NCBI GenBank assembly: GCA_945891385.1
Contig: CAMDDJ010000002.1
Coordinates: 62,001-126,000 of the forward strand
Source: Candidatus Kuenenia stuttgartensis
GTDB lineage: Bacteria; Planctomycetota; Planctomycetia; Pirellulales; UBA1268
Direction of reading: 5' to 3'
Length of the DNA: 64,000 nt
Part shown: positions 43,552 through 53,250 of the stretch, one piece after another
Layout: the number at the start of each line of letters is the position of its first letter
Position numbering within the stretch: the stretch's first letter is position 1
Translations under genes and position numbers: made by a program
Notes under the pieces: generated by a model
Databases searched by the model: none
Told to the model about the DNA's origin: nothing
The model's input: only the letters and a program-made list of their open reading frames with translations

Positions 43552-45633
43552 TTAGGCCTCCGCCGAGCCGGTCGCAGCCGGAGGATCCACGGCCGCCGGG
43601 CGGACAGGTCGCCGCTCCGGGAGCGTGCCCGGCACGAGCTGCGGGGCACCTGTCGAGGCCTCGACGAGCGACTTGAGTTCCTCGCCGTCGATCACCTCGC
43701 TCTCCATCAGCCGGGCGGTAACCGCCTCGAGCGCAGCACGCCGGCTCTCCAGGATCCGTCGCACAGCCTCCATGGCCGCGTCGATGATCCGCCGAACCTC
43801 CTGGTCGATCTCCCGCGCGGTCTGCTCGCTGTGACTGCGGGCCGTCGGCAGATCGCCCCCGCCGGCGGCCAGAAACGGCGACCGCGGGCTCTCCCGGTAG
43901 GTCACCCGGCCAAGCCGGCTCATTCCGTAGTCCATCACCATCGCTCGGGCGATTTCACTCGATCGTTCCAGGTCGTTCTGCGCGCCGGTCGAGACGTCGG
44001 CATAGACCATCTCCTCGGCGATCGTGCCGGCCAGAAGCACCTGAATCCGGCTCTCGAGTTCGGACTGGGTGAGCAGATAACGATCGTCTTCAGGCCGCTG
44101 CATCGTGTAGCCGAGAGCCGCCAGGCCGCGGGGAATGATCGAGACTTTGTGAACCGGATCGGTGTTCGGGAGCGAGAAGGCGACCAGGGCGTGGGCCGCC
44201 TCGTGGTAGGCCACCCGCTTCTTTTCGTCCTCGTGGATCACCCGTTTCTTCTTCTCGAGACCCGCGGTCACCCGTTCGACACCCTCGTTGAACTCGTTCA
44301 TGCCGACGGCGGGCCGGTCGTTGCGGGCCGCAAGCAGGGCCGCCTCGTTGACGAGGTTCGCCAGGTCGGCCCCGACGAAGCCCGAGGTGATCCTCGCGAT
44401 CTGGGAGATATCCACCGCCGGGTCGAGCTTCACGTTGGCTATATGCACCCGCAGGATCGCCTCGCGGCCCCTGACATCAGGCCGATCGACGAGCACGTGA
44501 CGGTCGAATCGTCCCGGGCGGAGCAGCGCCGGATCGAGTGTTTCGGGCCGATTGGTGGCCGCAAGCACGATCACCCCGGAGTTGCTGCCGAAGCCGTCCA
44601 TCTCGACAAGCAGGGCGTTGAGGGTCTGCTCCCGCTCGTCGTGACCTCCGACGACGCTCGTGCCGCGGGTCTTGCCCAACGCGTCGAGCTCGTCGATGAA
44701 GATGATGCAGGGCGCCTTGGCCGCTGCCTGCTGGAACATGTCACGAACCCGTGCAGCCCCGACGCCGACGAACATCTCGACGAAATCGCTGCCCGAGAGC
44801 CCGAAAAACGGCACGCCAGCCTCGCCGGCGATCGCCTTGGCCAGGAGCGTCTTGCCGGTACCCGGCGGCCCGACGAGCAACACGCCCTTGGGGATGTGGC
44901 CGCCAAGCACCTGGTACTTCTCGGGGCTCCGGAGAAATTCCACCACTTCGCGGAGCTCCTCGACGGCCTCGTCGATGCCCGCCACGTCTTCGAAGGTGAT
45001 GCCGAGGTCTTCCTGGGCGTACATCTTCCCCCGGCTTCGCCCGAAGGCCATCGGGCTGCCTGCGCCGCCGAGCCGTCGCAGCATCAGGAAAAAGAGCAGC
45101 CCGAACAGGCCCGTCAGCACGAGCATCGGCAGCCAGTTCCGCCAAGGACTCGGCGGATCCTCGTAGCGAAACGCCACGGAATGGTCGTGCAGCATCGCCT
45201 TGAGTTCCGACTCGGATGTCTCACTGGGCAGTTTCGCGGTGCGAAACCGGCGGTCGACACTGGTGGATGCCGCGGTCGGAGAGCCACCGATCGGCTCCTC
45301 CTCTCCCTCGGCCCGGCTGGCGGGTACCTGCCGCACCCGGCCGGTCACCTCGAAAGCCCCGAGGACGACGTCGTGGAGGTCGGTAAACCAGGCCGACCGG
45401 GTGTCGTCGTCGCCGAGCGAGATTGCGACAGTCCGCTCCGACCCCTCGGCCGTCGACGCTCGAATCAGCCGCTGGAGATCGCTGTAGGAGATCTCCAGTT
45501 CGGGAGTGGCACTGATCAGGCTCAGGGCGAACAGGCAGGCCACGCCCGCGGCCAGCAGAGACCAGACCAGGTTGCCCCCGAAGGAGGGCTTGCGGTCGGT
45601 GGGCCGCTTTGAGGAGTCTCGCTTCTTGCTCAT
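43552..45633 (-). CDS. ftsH: ATP-dependent zinc metalloprotease FtsH
   Basis: A 693-aa membrane-bound AAA+ protease. Transmembrane segments lie near residues 22-42 and 168-186, with a periplasmic domain of about 120 residues between them. Walker A GPPGTGKT is at 255-262, Walker B IIFIDE at 310-315, and the arginine-finger region PGRFDRHV near 373-380. The zinc site HEAAH is at 477-481. It degrades misfolded membrane proteins and regulators. The length is slightly above E. coli FtsH because of the periplasmic insert, which includes a Glu-rich linker. It is divergent from dxr. Confidence 0.95.
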   Translation of the reverse strand: MSKKRDSSKRPTDRKPSFGGNLVWSLLAAGVACLFALSLISATPELEISYSDLQRLIRASTAEGSERTVAISLGDDDTRSAWFTDLHDVVLGAFEVTGRVRQVPASRAEGEEEPIGGSPTAASTSVDRRFRTAKLPSETSESELKAMLHDHSVAFRYEDPPSPWRNWLPMLVLTGLFGLLFFLMLRRLGGAGSPMAFGRSRGKMYAQEDLGITFEDVAGIDEAVEELREVVEFLRSPEKYQVLGGHIPKGVLLVGPPGTGKTLLAKAIAGEAGVPFFGLSGSDFVEMFVGVGAARVRDMFQQAAAKAPCIIFIDELDALGKTRGTSVVGGHDEREQTLNALLVEMDGFGSNSGVIVLAATNRPETLDPALLRPGRFDRHVLVDRPDVRGREAILRVHIANVKLDPAVDISQIARITSGFVGADLANLVNEAALLAARNDRPAVGMNEFNEGVERVTAGLEKKKRVIHEDEKKRVAYHEAAHALVAFSLPNTDPVHKVSIIPRGLAALGYTMQRPEDDRYLLTQSELESRIQVLLAGTIAEEMVYADVSTGAQNDLERSSEIARAMVMDYGMSRLGRVTYRESPRSPFLAAGGGDLPTARSHSEQTAREIDQEVRRIIDAAMEAVRRILESRRAALEAVTARLMESEVIDGEELKSLVEASTGAPQLVPGTLPERRPVRPAAVDPPAATGSAEA

Positions 45634-45826
45634 GCCTCATCCCGTGGGGTCCGCGCCCGGCCTCGCGCGGCACCTAGGGGGCGTCAGGAGCCATGGTATG
45701 CCGAGGAAAACCCGGGGACAAACGGGCCACCCCCGTTCCCCGGCGGGTCCACTTCGGCGTTGGAAGTTACCGCCCCATGGTCCTAAACTAGGACTTCCCT
45801 CTGGTCACTGCCTCCGGCCCTCCCTC

Positions 45827-47047
45827 ATGCCTGCAACTTGCCCCGATCACCCGGACGGTCTGCCTCGACCGCAGCCGGCCGACCGGGAGCCAGCGGGACT
45901 CCGAGTCGCGCTACTCGGCTCGACCGGGAGCATCGGTCGCAGCACGATCGAGGTGATCGAAGCGGCGACCGGCCGGCTCGAGCCCTATCTTTTGGCGGCC
46001 CATTCGAGCGTGCGACCGCTCTTGGAACAGGCCCATCGGCTCCGGCCGCGTTGGCTCGTGGTGACCGACCCCGAGGCGGCGGCGGGCATCGGTGCCGGTG
46101 CCCTGCCGGCCGGCACGGACCTGGCGGTCGGCCCGGAGCGGCTCGACGAATTGGTCGCAGCCGACGAGGTCGATCGCGTGGTCTCCGCGATCGTTGGTGC
46201 GGCCGGTCTGCGGAGCACCTGGGCGGCGATCGAGGCGGGCAAGACGATCGCCCTGGCCAACAAAGAGACGCTCGTGATGGCCGGGCCGCTCGTCATCCGC
46301 CGAGCGAGCGAAACCGGCGCCCGCATCATCCCGGTCGACAGCGAGCATTCGGCGATCTACCAGGCGCTGGCCTGCGGCCGGTCGGCCGAGGTTCACCGCC
46401 TCGTGCTCACCGCCAGCGGCGGACCGTTTCGTACGCGGTCGCGGGAGTCGCTGGCGCAGGTCACGCCGGCCGAGGCGCTCCAGCATCCCACCTGGTCGAT
46501 GGGCCCCAAGATCACGATCGATTCCGCCACGATGATGAACAAGGCCCTGGAGCTCATCGAGGCTCGCTGGCTGTTCGGCCTGCCAGCTGGCAAGCTCGCC
46601 GTGGTGGTCCATCCGCAATCGATCGTCCACTCGCTCGTCGAATTCGTGGACGGTGCCGTGATCGCCCAACTCAGCCCGCCGGACATGCGGCTCCCGATCC
46701 ACTACGCCCTGCACTACCCAGACCGGATCGCAGGCCCGGCTCGACGGCTCGACTACAGCGAGTCGCTGCGGCTCGACTTCGAGCCGCCCGATCCCGAGCG
46801 GTTTCCGGCCCTGCGACTCGGCCACGAGGCCGCCGCCCGCGGGGGCACCGCCGGTGCAGTGCTCAATGCCGCCAACGAGGAGGCGGTTCGTGGATTCCTC
46901 GAAGGATCGCTGCGGTTCACTGACATTGCGGACGTATGCGAACGGGTGCTCGCCGAGCACCCGTTTCAGGACTATCCCTCGCTCGAAGACGTCCGTCGTC
47001 TCGATGCCTGGGCCAGGCAGGAGGTCGCCAAGTGGGTTTGTGTCTGA
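45827..47047 (+). CDS. dxr: 1-deoxy-D-xylulose 5-phosphate reductoisomerase
   Basis: A 406-aa enzyme of the non-mevalonate isoprenoid pathway that converts DXP to MEP with NADPH. The NADPH loop GSTGSIGRST lies near residue 28. Substrate and metal motifs are ALANKETLVMAG, IIPVDSEHSAIYQAL, TASGGPFR and HPTWSMGPKITIDSATMMNK. ATG 45827 leaves a short 24-residue leader of Pro-rich sequence; the larger upstream frame is spurious. The rseP gene follows after about 11 bases, the common dxr-rseP pairing. Confidence 0.94.
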   Translation: MPATCPDHPDGLPRPQPADREPAGLRVALLGSTGSIGRSTIEVIEAATGRLEPYLLAAHSSVRPLLEQAHRLRPRWLVVTDPEAAAGIGAGALPAGTDLAVGPERLDELVAADEVDRVVSAIVGAAGLRSTWAAIEAGKTIALANKETLVMAGPLVIRRASETGARIIPVDSEHSAIYQALACGRSAEVHRLVLTASGGPFRTRSRESLAQVTPAEALQHPTWSMGPKITIDSATMMNKALELIEARWLFGLPAGKLAVVVHPQSIVHSLVEFVDGAVIAQLSPPDMRLPIHYALHYPDRIAGPARRLDYSESLRLDFEPPDPERFPALRLGHEAAARGGTAGAVLNAANEEAVRGFLEGSLRFTDIADVCERVLAEHPFQDYPSLEDVRRLDAWARQEVAKWVCV

Positions 47048-47058
47048 ACGACGGCTGT

Positions 47059-49146
47059 GTGCTCGCGATCCTGACGGGGCCCGTGGCGGCCGCGACATGG
47101 ATGGAATGGATCCTGCAGCCGTCGAGCTGGAGCGTGATCCTGCAGGTTGCAGGCGGGCTCGGGTTCGTGATCTTCGTGCACGAACTCGGGCATTTTCTCG
47201 TCGCCAAGGCCTGCGGTGTGAAGTGCGAAAAGTTCTTCCTCGGCTTCGATGTGGGCGGTCTCAAGCTGGCCAGCTTCAAGTGGGGTGAGACCGAGTATGG
47301 GATCGGCGCGATCCCACTGGGTGGCTACGTGAAAATGCTCGGCCAGGACGACAACCCGGCGGCGGCAGCAGCGGAGGCACAGCGGGCCCGGGCCGCAGGG
47401 GCCCACGCAGCTGGCAGGATGGGCTCCGGCGACCTGCCGCCGGAGCCGACCTCCGATCCCCATCCGGCCTGGGATCCGCGGAGCTACCCCGCCCAGAGCG
47501 TGCCCAAGCGGATGGCGATCATCTCGGCGGGCGTGATCATGAACGTGATCTTCGCCGTGCTGATGGCTTCGCTTGCCTACGGGCTGGGCGTGAAGGAACT
47601 CACCTGCGCGATCTCGAGCGTCCGCACCGGCGGCGCCGCCTGGCGGGCGGGCATGCGGACCGGCGACGAGATCACCGCCATCGGCGACCGCCAGGATCCG
47701 ATCTTCAGCGACCTGCGACACGGCGTGACGGTGGGCGACGTGGCGAAGGGCATCGACTTCACGATCTATCGCCCGGCAGACCAGAGCACCCGCACGCTCA
47801 GCCTCAAGCCCGACACCGACCTGGGCGCGCCGACGATCGGAGTGACCAGCCCCTTTTCGCTCACGCTGCCACCGGACATCTCGGCCGGCCTGCCCGGAGC
47901 GGCAGGCTTGGCTGAACCGCCCCTGGCCGCCGGTGACACCATCCGATCAGTCGATGGAACAGCCGTAGCCACCTATGCCGAACTGATAGCGGTGCTCGCC
48001 GGTCGGCGAGGCGAGCCGGTTCGATTGGGTGTCGATCGGCAACCCGCTGCTGGGAAGCAGCCGGCTGGCCCGGTTGAGTCGCTGGAAATCGTCCTGCCGC
48101 CGCAGCCCAGAAGAGTCACCGGGCTCGAGATGACCGCCGGGCCGATCAAGGCGATCCAGGCTGACTCGCCGGCCGCCGCAGCCGGCCTGGAGCCGGGTGA
48201 CCGGATCGTGGCGGTCGCCGGCGAGCCGCTCGGCGATCCACTCACGCTCGACGAGCGACTCGAAGGGCGGACGGGAACTGAAGTCAGCCTCACGATCAGC
48301 CGCGCTGGTGCCGATCGCGAGGTCACAGTCGTGCCTCGGGTCGTGACCTGGCGGGACGACGAGACGACCGGCCTCGCCTGTCCGCAGTCGATCGCCTCGC
48401 TGGGCCTGGCGCTCGAGGTCGATGCGGTCGTGACCGCCGTGGCTCCCGGCTCGCCCGCCGCCGAGGCAGGCCTCGTCGCCGGCGACCGGATCCTCGAGGC
48501 AAACTTTCTCGCGGAGGGCGAGGAGGCCCCCACGGACCAAGGCATCCCGCTCGCCGACGAGGCCAATTGGCCGGCCGTGGCGGCGATGCTCCAGCGGTTG
48601 CCGGCCGACACCCGGCTGCGGCTCCAGGTCGCCTCGGCCGGCGGCGAGAAGCGGGCCGTCACCCTTCTCCCAGCCGACGCGGCCGATCGGTTCGTCGTGG
48701 ATCGGGGCCTCGTGTTCGAGCCCGTCTACCGGATGATGAAGGCCGGGTCGATCGCCGGCGCCTTTCGCCGCGGCTTCCGCAAGGCCGGCGAGGATCTGTC
48801 GCTCGTCTACAGCTTCCTCGGCAAGCTCACGAGCAACTCGATCAGCCCCCGACTGCTCGGCGGTCCGATCGAAATCGCGAAGCAGGCGGGGAAGTCAGCC
48901 GAGGAGGGGTTTGGCCGCCTGCTCCTGTTCCTGACGATGCTCTCGGCAAACCTCGCCGTCGTGAACTTCCTCCCGATCCCCGTGCTCGACGGCGGCCACA
49001 TGGTATTCCTGCTGTACGAACTCGTCCGCGGCAAGCCGCCGAGCGAGAACGTGGTGGCCGCCCTCTCCTACCTCGGCCTGGCCCTGATCCTCACAATGAT
49101 GATGTTCGTGTTCGGCCTCGACCTGGGCTTCATCCCCCGGCGGTAG
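47059..49146 (+). CDS. rseP: Site-2 protease RseP, enlarged
   Basis: A protein of about 695 aa, an intramembrane zinc protease that cuts anti-sigma factors and signal remnants. The first transmembrane segment contains the zinc site HELGH. The C-terminal part has VVNFLPIPVLDGGHM, the NxxPxPxLDG motif that supplies the third ligand. Between them lie three PDZ-like repeats (RAGMRTGDEI, AGLEPGDRIVAVAG and AGLVAGDRIL) and long inserts, so it is much longer than the usual 420-450 aa. The start is uncertain: GTG 47059 or ATG 47101. It is the second gene of the dxr-rseP operon. A structured repeat follows its stop. Confidence 0.9.
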   Translation: MLAILTGPVAAATWMEWILQPSSWSVILQVAGGLGFVIFVHELGHFLVAKACGVKCEKFFLGFDVGGLKLASFKWGETEYGIGAIPLGGYVKMLGQDDNPAAAAAEAQRARAAGAHAAGRMGSGDLPPEPTSDPHPAWDPRSYPAQSVPKRMAIISAGVIMNVIFAVLMASLAYGLGVKELTCAISSVRTGGAAWRAGMRTGDEITAIGDRQDPIFSDLRHGVTVGDVAKGIDFTIYRPADQSTRTLSLKPDTDLGAPTIGVTSPFSLTLPPDISAGLPGAAGLAEPPLAAGDTIRSVDGTAVATYAELIAVLAGRRGEPVRLGVDRQPAAGKQPAGPVESLEIVLPPQPRRVTGLEMTAGPIKAIQADSPAAAAGLEPGDRIVAVAGEPLGDPLTLDERLEGRTGTEVSLTISRAGADREVTVVPRVVTWRDDETTGLACPQSIASLGLALEVDAVVTAVAPGSPAAEAGLVAGDRILEANFLAEGEEAPTDQGIPLADEANWPAVAAMLQRLPADTRLRLQVASAGGEKRAVTLLPADAADRFVVDRGLVFEPVYRMMKAGSIAGAFRRGFRKAGEDLSLVYSFLGKLTSNSISPRLLGGPIEIAKQAGKSAEEGFGRLLLFLTMLSANLAVVNFLPIPVLDGGHMVFLLYELVRGKPPSENVVAALSYLGLALILTMMMFVFGLDLGFIPRR

Positions 49147-49390
49147 TGAGGCCGCAAGCCCGCGGCCACAGGCCAACTGGTACACGGGCCCTGCGAGCAC
49201 TTCGAAAACGGTCCTCAGCGTCGGGGTTGCCCGTGCCCCGAGAGCCGGCGTATGCAGACAAGCGCAGCAAGGATTGCGCAGCGCTGTCTGCATCCGAGTG
49301 AGCGGAGGGCACGGATGCCCGGAGCGAACGTCCGGCGACGGGGCATGGGCAATCCCGACCCACCAACTGACGTCGCCTCCGCCCCTTCAT
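49147..49390 (+). repeat. Structured intergenic repeat, copy A
   Basis: The core is 49221-49358. Outer arms TCGGGGTTGCCCGTGCCCCG and CGGGGCATGGGCAATCCCGA pair at 18 of 20 positions. The central stem ATGCAGACA/TGTCTGCAT is at 49252-49260 with 49285-49293. A hairpin GGGCA-CGGA-TGCCC is at 49307-49320. Before the core, at 49149-49190, GGCCGC-AAGCCC-GCGGCC and ACTGGTACACGGG match the lead-in of copy B at 58 kb. It fills the gap between rseP and the convergent lepA. No open frame here is convincing. Confidence 0.75.
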
Positions 49391-49426
49391 CCGGCCGCCC
49401 AGTGAACGCTGCTTCCGCGCGCCGCG

Positions 49427-51238
49427 CTACTGCCGCTCGACGCCGGTGTCGAGCACCGCCATGAAGGCCTTCTGCGGGATGTCGACCGAGCCGATGCTCT
49501 TCATCCGCTTCTTGCCTTCCTTCTGCTTGGCCCAGAGCTTCTTCTTGCGGGAGATGTCGCCGCCGTAGCACTTGGCCGTCACGTTCTTCCGCATCGCGGA
49601 AATCGTCTCGCGGGCGATCACCTTCGTGCCGATGGCGGCCTGGAGGGCGATCTCGAACATGTGCCGGTCGATCTCGCCCCGGAGCTTCTTGACGATCGCC
49701 CGGCCCCGGCGGTCGGCGTCGCGGCGATCGCAGATGATCGAGAGTGCATCGACCTTCTTGCCCCCCACGAGGATGTCGAGCCGCACGAGATCGGCGGGGA
49801 AGTAGCCGACCAGCTCGTAATCCATGGTGCCGTAGCCCCGCGTCACGCTCTTGAGCTTGTCGTGGAGGTCGTAGATCACCTCGGCGAGAGGCAGGTCGAA
49901 GCTGAGCATGGCCCGGGTGGGAGACAGATACTCGGTCTTGAGAAACGTGCCCCGCCGATCGGTGCAGAGCTGCATCACGGGGCCAATGAACTCGACCGGC
50001 ACCAGGAAGTTCGTCCGCACGATCGGCTGGCGAAACTCCTCGATCTGCCCGGTCTCGGGCACATCCTGAGGATTCGTGATCTCGATCGTCTCACCGTCGC
50101 ACTTCAGAATCTGGTAGGTGACGTTGGGCGCCGTCTGAACGAGGTCGAGGTCGGCCTCCTGCTCGAGCCGCTGCTGGATGATCTCCATATGCAGAAGCCC
50201 GAGGAAACCGCAGCGGAAGCCGAAGCCCAGCGCCTCGCTGCTCTCGGGCTGGTATTCGAAGGAGGGATCGTTGATCGCCAGCTTCTCCAGCGCGTCCCGG
50301 AGTTCCTCGAAGTTCTCGCCATCGCTGGGGTAGAGGCCGCAGTAGACCATCCGCTGGGGTGGCTTGTAGCCGGGCAGCGGCGACGCCCCGTCCTCGCCCG
50401 GAATCGTCACCGTGTCGCCGACGTGGACATCCTTGACGTCTTTGATGTTGCAGACGAGGTAGCCCACCTGGCCCGCCGCGAGTTCGTCGCAGGCGCGGCG
50501 TTGGGGTACGAACTGTCCCAGTTCCAGCACCTCGTGGGTGGTGCCCGTTCGCAGGAAACGGATCTTCTGCCCCTTCGTGATCCTGCCGTCGAGCAACCGC
50601 ACGTAGGTGATCGCGCCGCGGTACGAATCGTAGTGGCTGTCGAAGATCATCGCCCGGAGCGTCGCGTCGGGGTTGCCCTGCGGAGGCGGGATGCGATCCA
50701 CGATCGCCGCCAGCAGGTCGCCGATGCCGATGCCGGTCTTGGCGCTCACACGGAGCACTTCGTCGGGATCGATCGCCAGGCTCTGCTCCATCTCTTGGAG
50801 CACCTCGTCGACGCGGGCGTGGACAAGATCGACCTTGTTGATGACCGGCACGATCGTGAGATCCTGGCCGATGGCGGCGTAGGCGTTTGCCACCGTCTGG
50901 GCCTCGACTCCCTGAAAGGCATCGACGAGCAGGAGCGCGCCTTCGCAGCAGGCCAGGCTGCGGGAGACCTCGTAGTGAAAATCGACATGCCCGGGCGTGT
51001 CGATCAAATTCAGCTCGTACCGTTCGCCATTGTGGCGGTGTTCCATCCGCACGGCCCGGGCCTTGATCGTGATGCCCCGCTGCCGCTCGAGTTCCATGTC
51101 GTCGAGCATCTGCTCCTTGAGCTGCCGCTTCTCGACCGTGCCGGTGGCCTCGAGCAGCCGATCGGCAAGGGTGCTCTTGCCGTGGTCGATGTGGGCGATG
51201 ATCGAGAAATTACGGATGTGCTTGCAGTCGATGCTCAT
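49427..51238 (-). CDS. lepA: Elongation factor 4 (LepA)
   Basis: A 603-aa translational GTPase. G1 AHIDHGKST is at residues 15-23, DTPGHVDF follows as G3, and NKVDL as G4. The EF-G-like domains II, III and V are followed by the LepA-specific C-terminal domain ending GGDISRKKKLWAKQKEGKKR and a short tail. The length is standard. LepA back-translocates or remodels stalled ribosomes. The start overlaps the ROK kinase stop by 4 bases, so it is the last gene of the minus-strand run. It converges with rseP across repeat copy A. Confidence 0.96.
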   Translation of the reverse strand: MSIDCKHIRNFSIIAHIDHGKSTLADRLLEATGTVEKRQLKEQMLDDMELERQRGITIKARAVRMEHRHNGERYELNLIDTPGHVDFHYEVSRSLACCEGALLLVDAFQGVEAQTVANAYAAIGQDLTIVPVINKVDLVHARVDEVLQEMEQSLAIDPDEVLRVSAKTGIGIGDLLAAIVDRIPPPQGNPDATLRAMIFDSHYDSYRGAITYVRLLDGRITKGQKIRFLRTGTTHEVLELGQFVPQRRACDELAAGQVGYLVCNIKDVKDVHVGDTVTIPGEDGASPLPGYKPPQRMVYCGLYPSDGENFEELRDALEKLAINDPSFEYQPESSEALGFGFRCGFLGLLHMEIIQQRLEQEADLDLVQTAPNVTYQILKCDGETIEITNPQDVPETGQIEEFRQPIVRTNFLVPVEFIGPVMQLCTDRRGTFLKTEYLSPTRAMLSFDLPLAEVIYDLHDKLKSVTRGYGTMDYELVGYFPADLVRLDILVGGKKVDALSIICDRRDADRRGRAIVKKLRGEIDRHMFEIALQAAIGTKVIARETISAMRKNVTAKCYGGDISRKKKLWAKQKEGKKRMKSIGSVDIPQKAFMAVLDTGVERQ

Positions 51239-52281
51239 GGACGGGATTCTACCCGCCGCCGAGCTTCCAGGCGGGCCAAACCCGCCGCCCCGATCGCCCC
51301 GGCGTCTCCCCCGAGGCTGGCAAACCCGATCGCAGTCCGGGCTGCCAGCGTGGGAAACGTGCGGCGGTGCACCTCACTGCGAATCCGCCCCAGGAAGGTC
51401 CGCCCCACCGGTGAAGCCTCACCCCCGAACGTCATCGCCCCACCGATCATCACGGCCTCGGGGTCGATGGCGTGCATGATCGAGACGATGCCGATGCCGA
51501 GCCAGCGGGCGGCCTCCTCGATCAGGGAGGCGGCCAAGACATCGCCGGCCCCCGCCTCCCGGCCGATCAGGATCGGCGTGAGCGGCTCTCCGGCCGCCAC
51601 CGCACTCGCGAGCGAGCCAGTCGCCCCGCGGGCCAGCGCCTCCTCGGCCTGGAGCACGAGCGACTTCGCGCTGCAGTAGGCCTCCAGGTGCCCCAGCTGG
51701 CCGCACGGGCAGGGCCGGCCGGCCGGCGTGGGATCGACGATCATGTGGCCGCATTCGGAGCCATGGCTGTGGGCCCCCTCGACGTTGACGTCGCCGATGA
51801 TGATGCCGCCTCCGACACCGGTGCCGAGCGTGATCAGCACGAGCGAGCCGGCGTCTCGGCCGGAGCCCACCCAGAACTCACCGTAGGCAGCCGCGTTGGC
51901 ATCGTTGGCGAACGTCACCGGCCGGCCGCAGTGGGCGGCCACGCGATCCCGGAGCGGAAAGTCGTCCCAGCCCACGAGGTTGCCTGCGCGGACGATCGTG
52001 CCGGCCGGAATGTCGAGCGGGCCCGGCGATCCGAGGCCTACCCCGGCGATGTCGGCCGTGGCGATCCCCGCCAGGCGGGCCACGGCATGGACGGCCTGGC
52101 CCATGCGGGCCGCGGCATCCTCGGGCCCCCGTTCCGCGTGGGTTCTCTCGGTGTGAAACGCGACCATTCGGCCGGCGTCGTCGACGAGCGCGGCCTTGAT
52201 GTTCGTGCCGCCCAAATCGACGCCCGCGAACAGCGGCCGGCTGGCCTGCGACAACGGCAGCAAAACCCTGTCGGTGCTCAC
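51235..52281 (-). CDS. ROK-family sugar kinase (glucokinase-like)
   Basis: A 348-aa cytoplasmic kinase. The ATP-binding loop is FAGVDLGGTNIKAAL near residue 18, the sugar-binding region has ANDANAAAYGE, and TLGTGVGGGIIIGD is the second phosphate loop. The ROK zinc motif reads CPCGQLGHLEAYCSA, where the usual GCxE cysteine is replaced by His, a change also found in other ROK proteins. Glucose is the likely substrate; other sugars are possible. Both ends overlap neighbours by 4 bases, between the small lipoprotein and lepA. Confidence 0.88.
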   Translation of the reverse strand: MSTDRVLLPLSQASRPLFAGVDLGGTNIKAALVDDAGRMVAFHTERTHAERGPEDAAARMGQAVHAVARLAGIATADIAGVGLGSPGPLDIPAGTIVRAGNLVGWDDFPLRDRVAAHCGRPVTFANDANAAAYGEFWVGSGRDAGSLVLITLGTGVGGGIIIGDVNVEGAHSHGSECGHMIVDPTPAGRPCPCGQLGHLEAYCSAKSLVLQAEEALARGATGSLASAVAAGEPLTPILIGREAGAGDVLAASLIEEAARWLGIGIVSIMHAIDPEAVMIGGAMTFGGEASPVGRTFLGRIRSEVHRRTFPTLAARTAIGFASLGGDAGAIGAAGLARLEARRRVESRP

Positions 52282-52601
52282 TGGTCGGCCGTCGATTCGG
52301 GCTGGGTGGTACTGCCGTTCGCCGCCGGCTCCGGCTCCGGCGTGACACCGCCGGAAGGCGGCTGAATCGAGCGGGCGGCCTCATCAATTGCCTTGTCCGC
52401 GGCGGCTTTCTCCGCATCGACTTCCCGCCGAGCGTTGGCACCGCTCTCGGGAGCAGGTTCACTCGGGCGAGGCGCCATCTCGATCTCTTCGATCTCGATC
52501 ACGTCCTCGGGAATCCCGGCGCCTGGCTGGGGTGAGCAGCCCACGAACCCTGTCGCGACCAGGACGACGGCAGAGGACAACCTGAGGAGACGATGAAGCA
52601 T
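52278..52601 (-). CDS. Small lipoprotein, unknown
   Basis: A 107-aa protein. A lipoprotein signal LLRLSSAVVLVATGFVGCS has its lipobox Cys near residue 22. The mature part is acidic and low-complexity (PEDVIEIEEIEMAPRPSEPA), rich in Ala, Glu and Pro. No domain was recognised. ATG 52601 gives the correct signal; the frame open to 52748 is an unlikely extension. Its stop overlaps the ROK kinase start by 4 bases. Confidence 0.65.
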   Translation of the reverse strand: MLHRLLRLSSAVVLVATGFVGCSPQPGAGIPEDVIEIEEIEMAPRPSEPAPESGANARREVDAEKAAADKAIDEAARSIQPPSGGVTPEPEPAANGSTTQPESTADQ

Positions 52602-52708
52602 GGGCGTCAGGAGGATGGTCACCGAAGACAACGTGGGAGGCTCAATCGCGAGATCGCCGGGGGTATCATAGGCAGCCAGCGACCGTCGGAAAACCGTTAC
52701 CCGCAGGC

Positions 52709-53209
52709 TCACCGTCGCCGACCGAGCATGTCCGGCACAGCCAGCCAATCGAGTTCACCGGGCTGCCCGGGGCCGTCATCGAGCGTGATCGACGCGATGG
52801 CCCCCTTCTGCATCCGAATGGCCGCAGAGCCGTCTCCGACCGAGAGGGCCACGAGTCGGCCGACGCAGGGAGCGTGGCCGACCCAGGCGACCCTGGCCGC
52901 TTCCTGCTCCACGGTCCACTCCACGATCGCCTGCCAGTCGGAGGAGGGTGCGAGGGCGTCGACGACCTCGATCCGCGGCTGGCCTACGAGTTCCGCCGCG
53001 AGGATCTCGGCCGTCTCGCGGCATCGCACGAGCGGACTGGTGGCAATCACGTCCACCTCCAGGCCCATGCGGGCAAGCCGCCGCACCATCCGGCCAAACC
53101 GCCGCCGCCCCTTCCCCGTCAGCCGCCGGGCATGGTCGTCGATGCCGGTTCCGGGGTCTTCGGCGACCGCGTGACGAACGACGTAGAGGCGGGTGGCGAG
53201 CAACGGCAT
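52709..53209 (-). CDS. sixA: SixA-type phosphohistidine phosphatase
   Basis: A 166-aa protein of the histidine phosphatase (phosphoglycerate mutase-like) superfamily. The catalytic RHA motif is at residues 12-14 (LYVVRHAVAED), followed by LTGKGRRRF and SPLVRCRETAEI. The second His is in WVGHAPCVGRLV. The small size and RHAxxE motif match SixA, which dephosphorylates histidine phosphotransfer domains. It lies 42 bases after the RNase H-like gene in the same run. Another small phosphatase activity cannot be excluded. Confidence 0.85.
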   Translation of the reverse strand: MPLLATRLYVVRHAVAEDPGTGIDDHARRLTGKGRRRFGRMVRRLARMGLEVDVIATSPLVRCRETAEILAAELVGQPRIEVVDALAPSSDWQAIVEWTVEQEAARVAWVGHAPCVGRLVALSVGDGSAAIRMQKGAIASITLDDGPGQPGELDWLAVPDMLGRRR

Positions 53210-53250
53210 AGAACGATTCTGCTTCCGCGTGGCAACGGCCGCAAGGTCGG

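Noticed and set aside
43213-45612. 799-codon open frame antisense to ftsH
   Set aside because: The opposite strand encodes a full FtsH with all motifs. The antisense product has shadow-like composition and no family.
49661-51679. 672-codon open frame antisense to lepA
   Set aside because: LepA on the other strand is complete and highly conserved.
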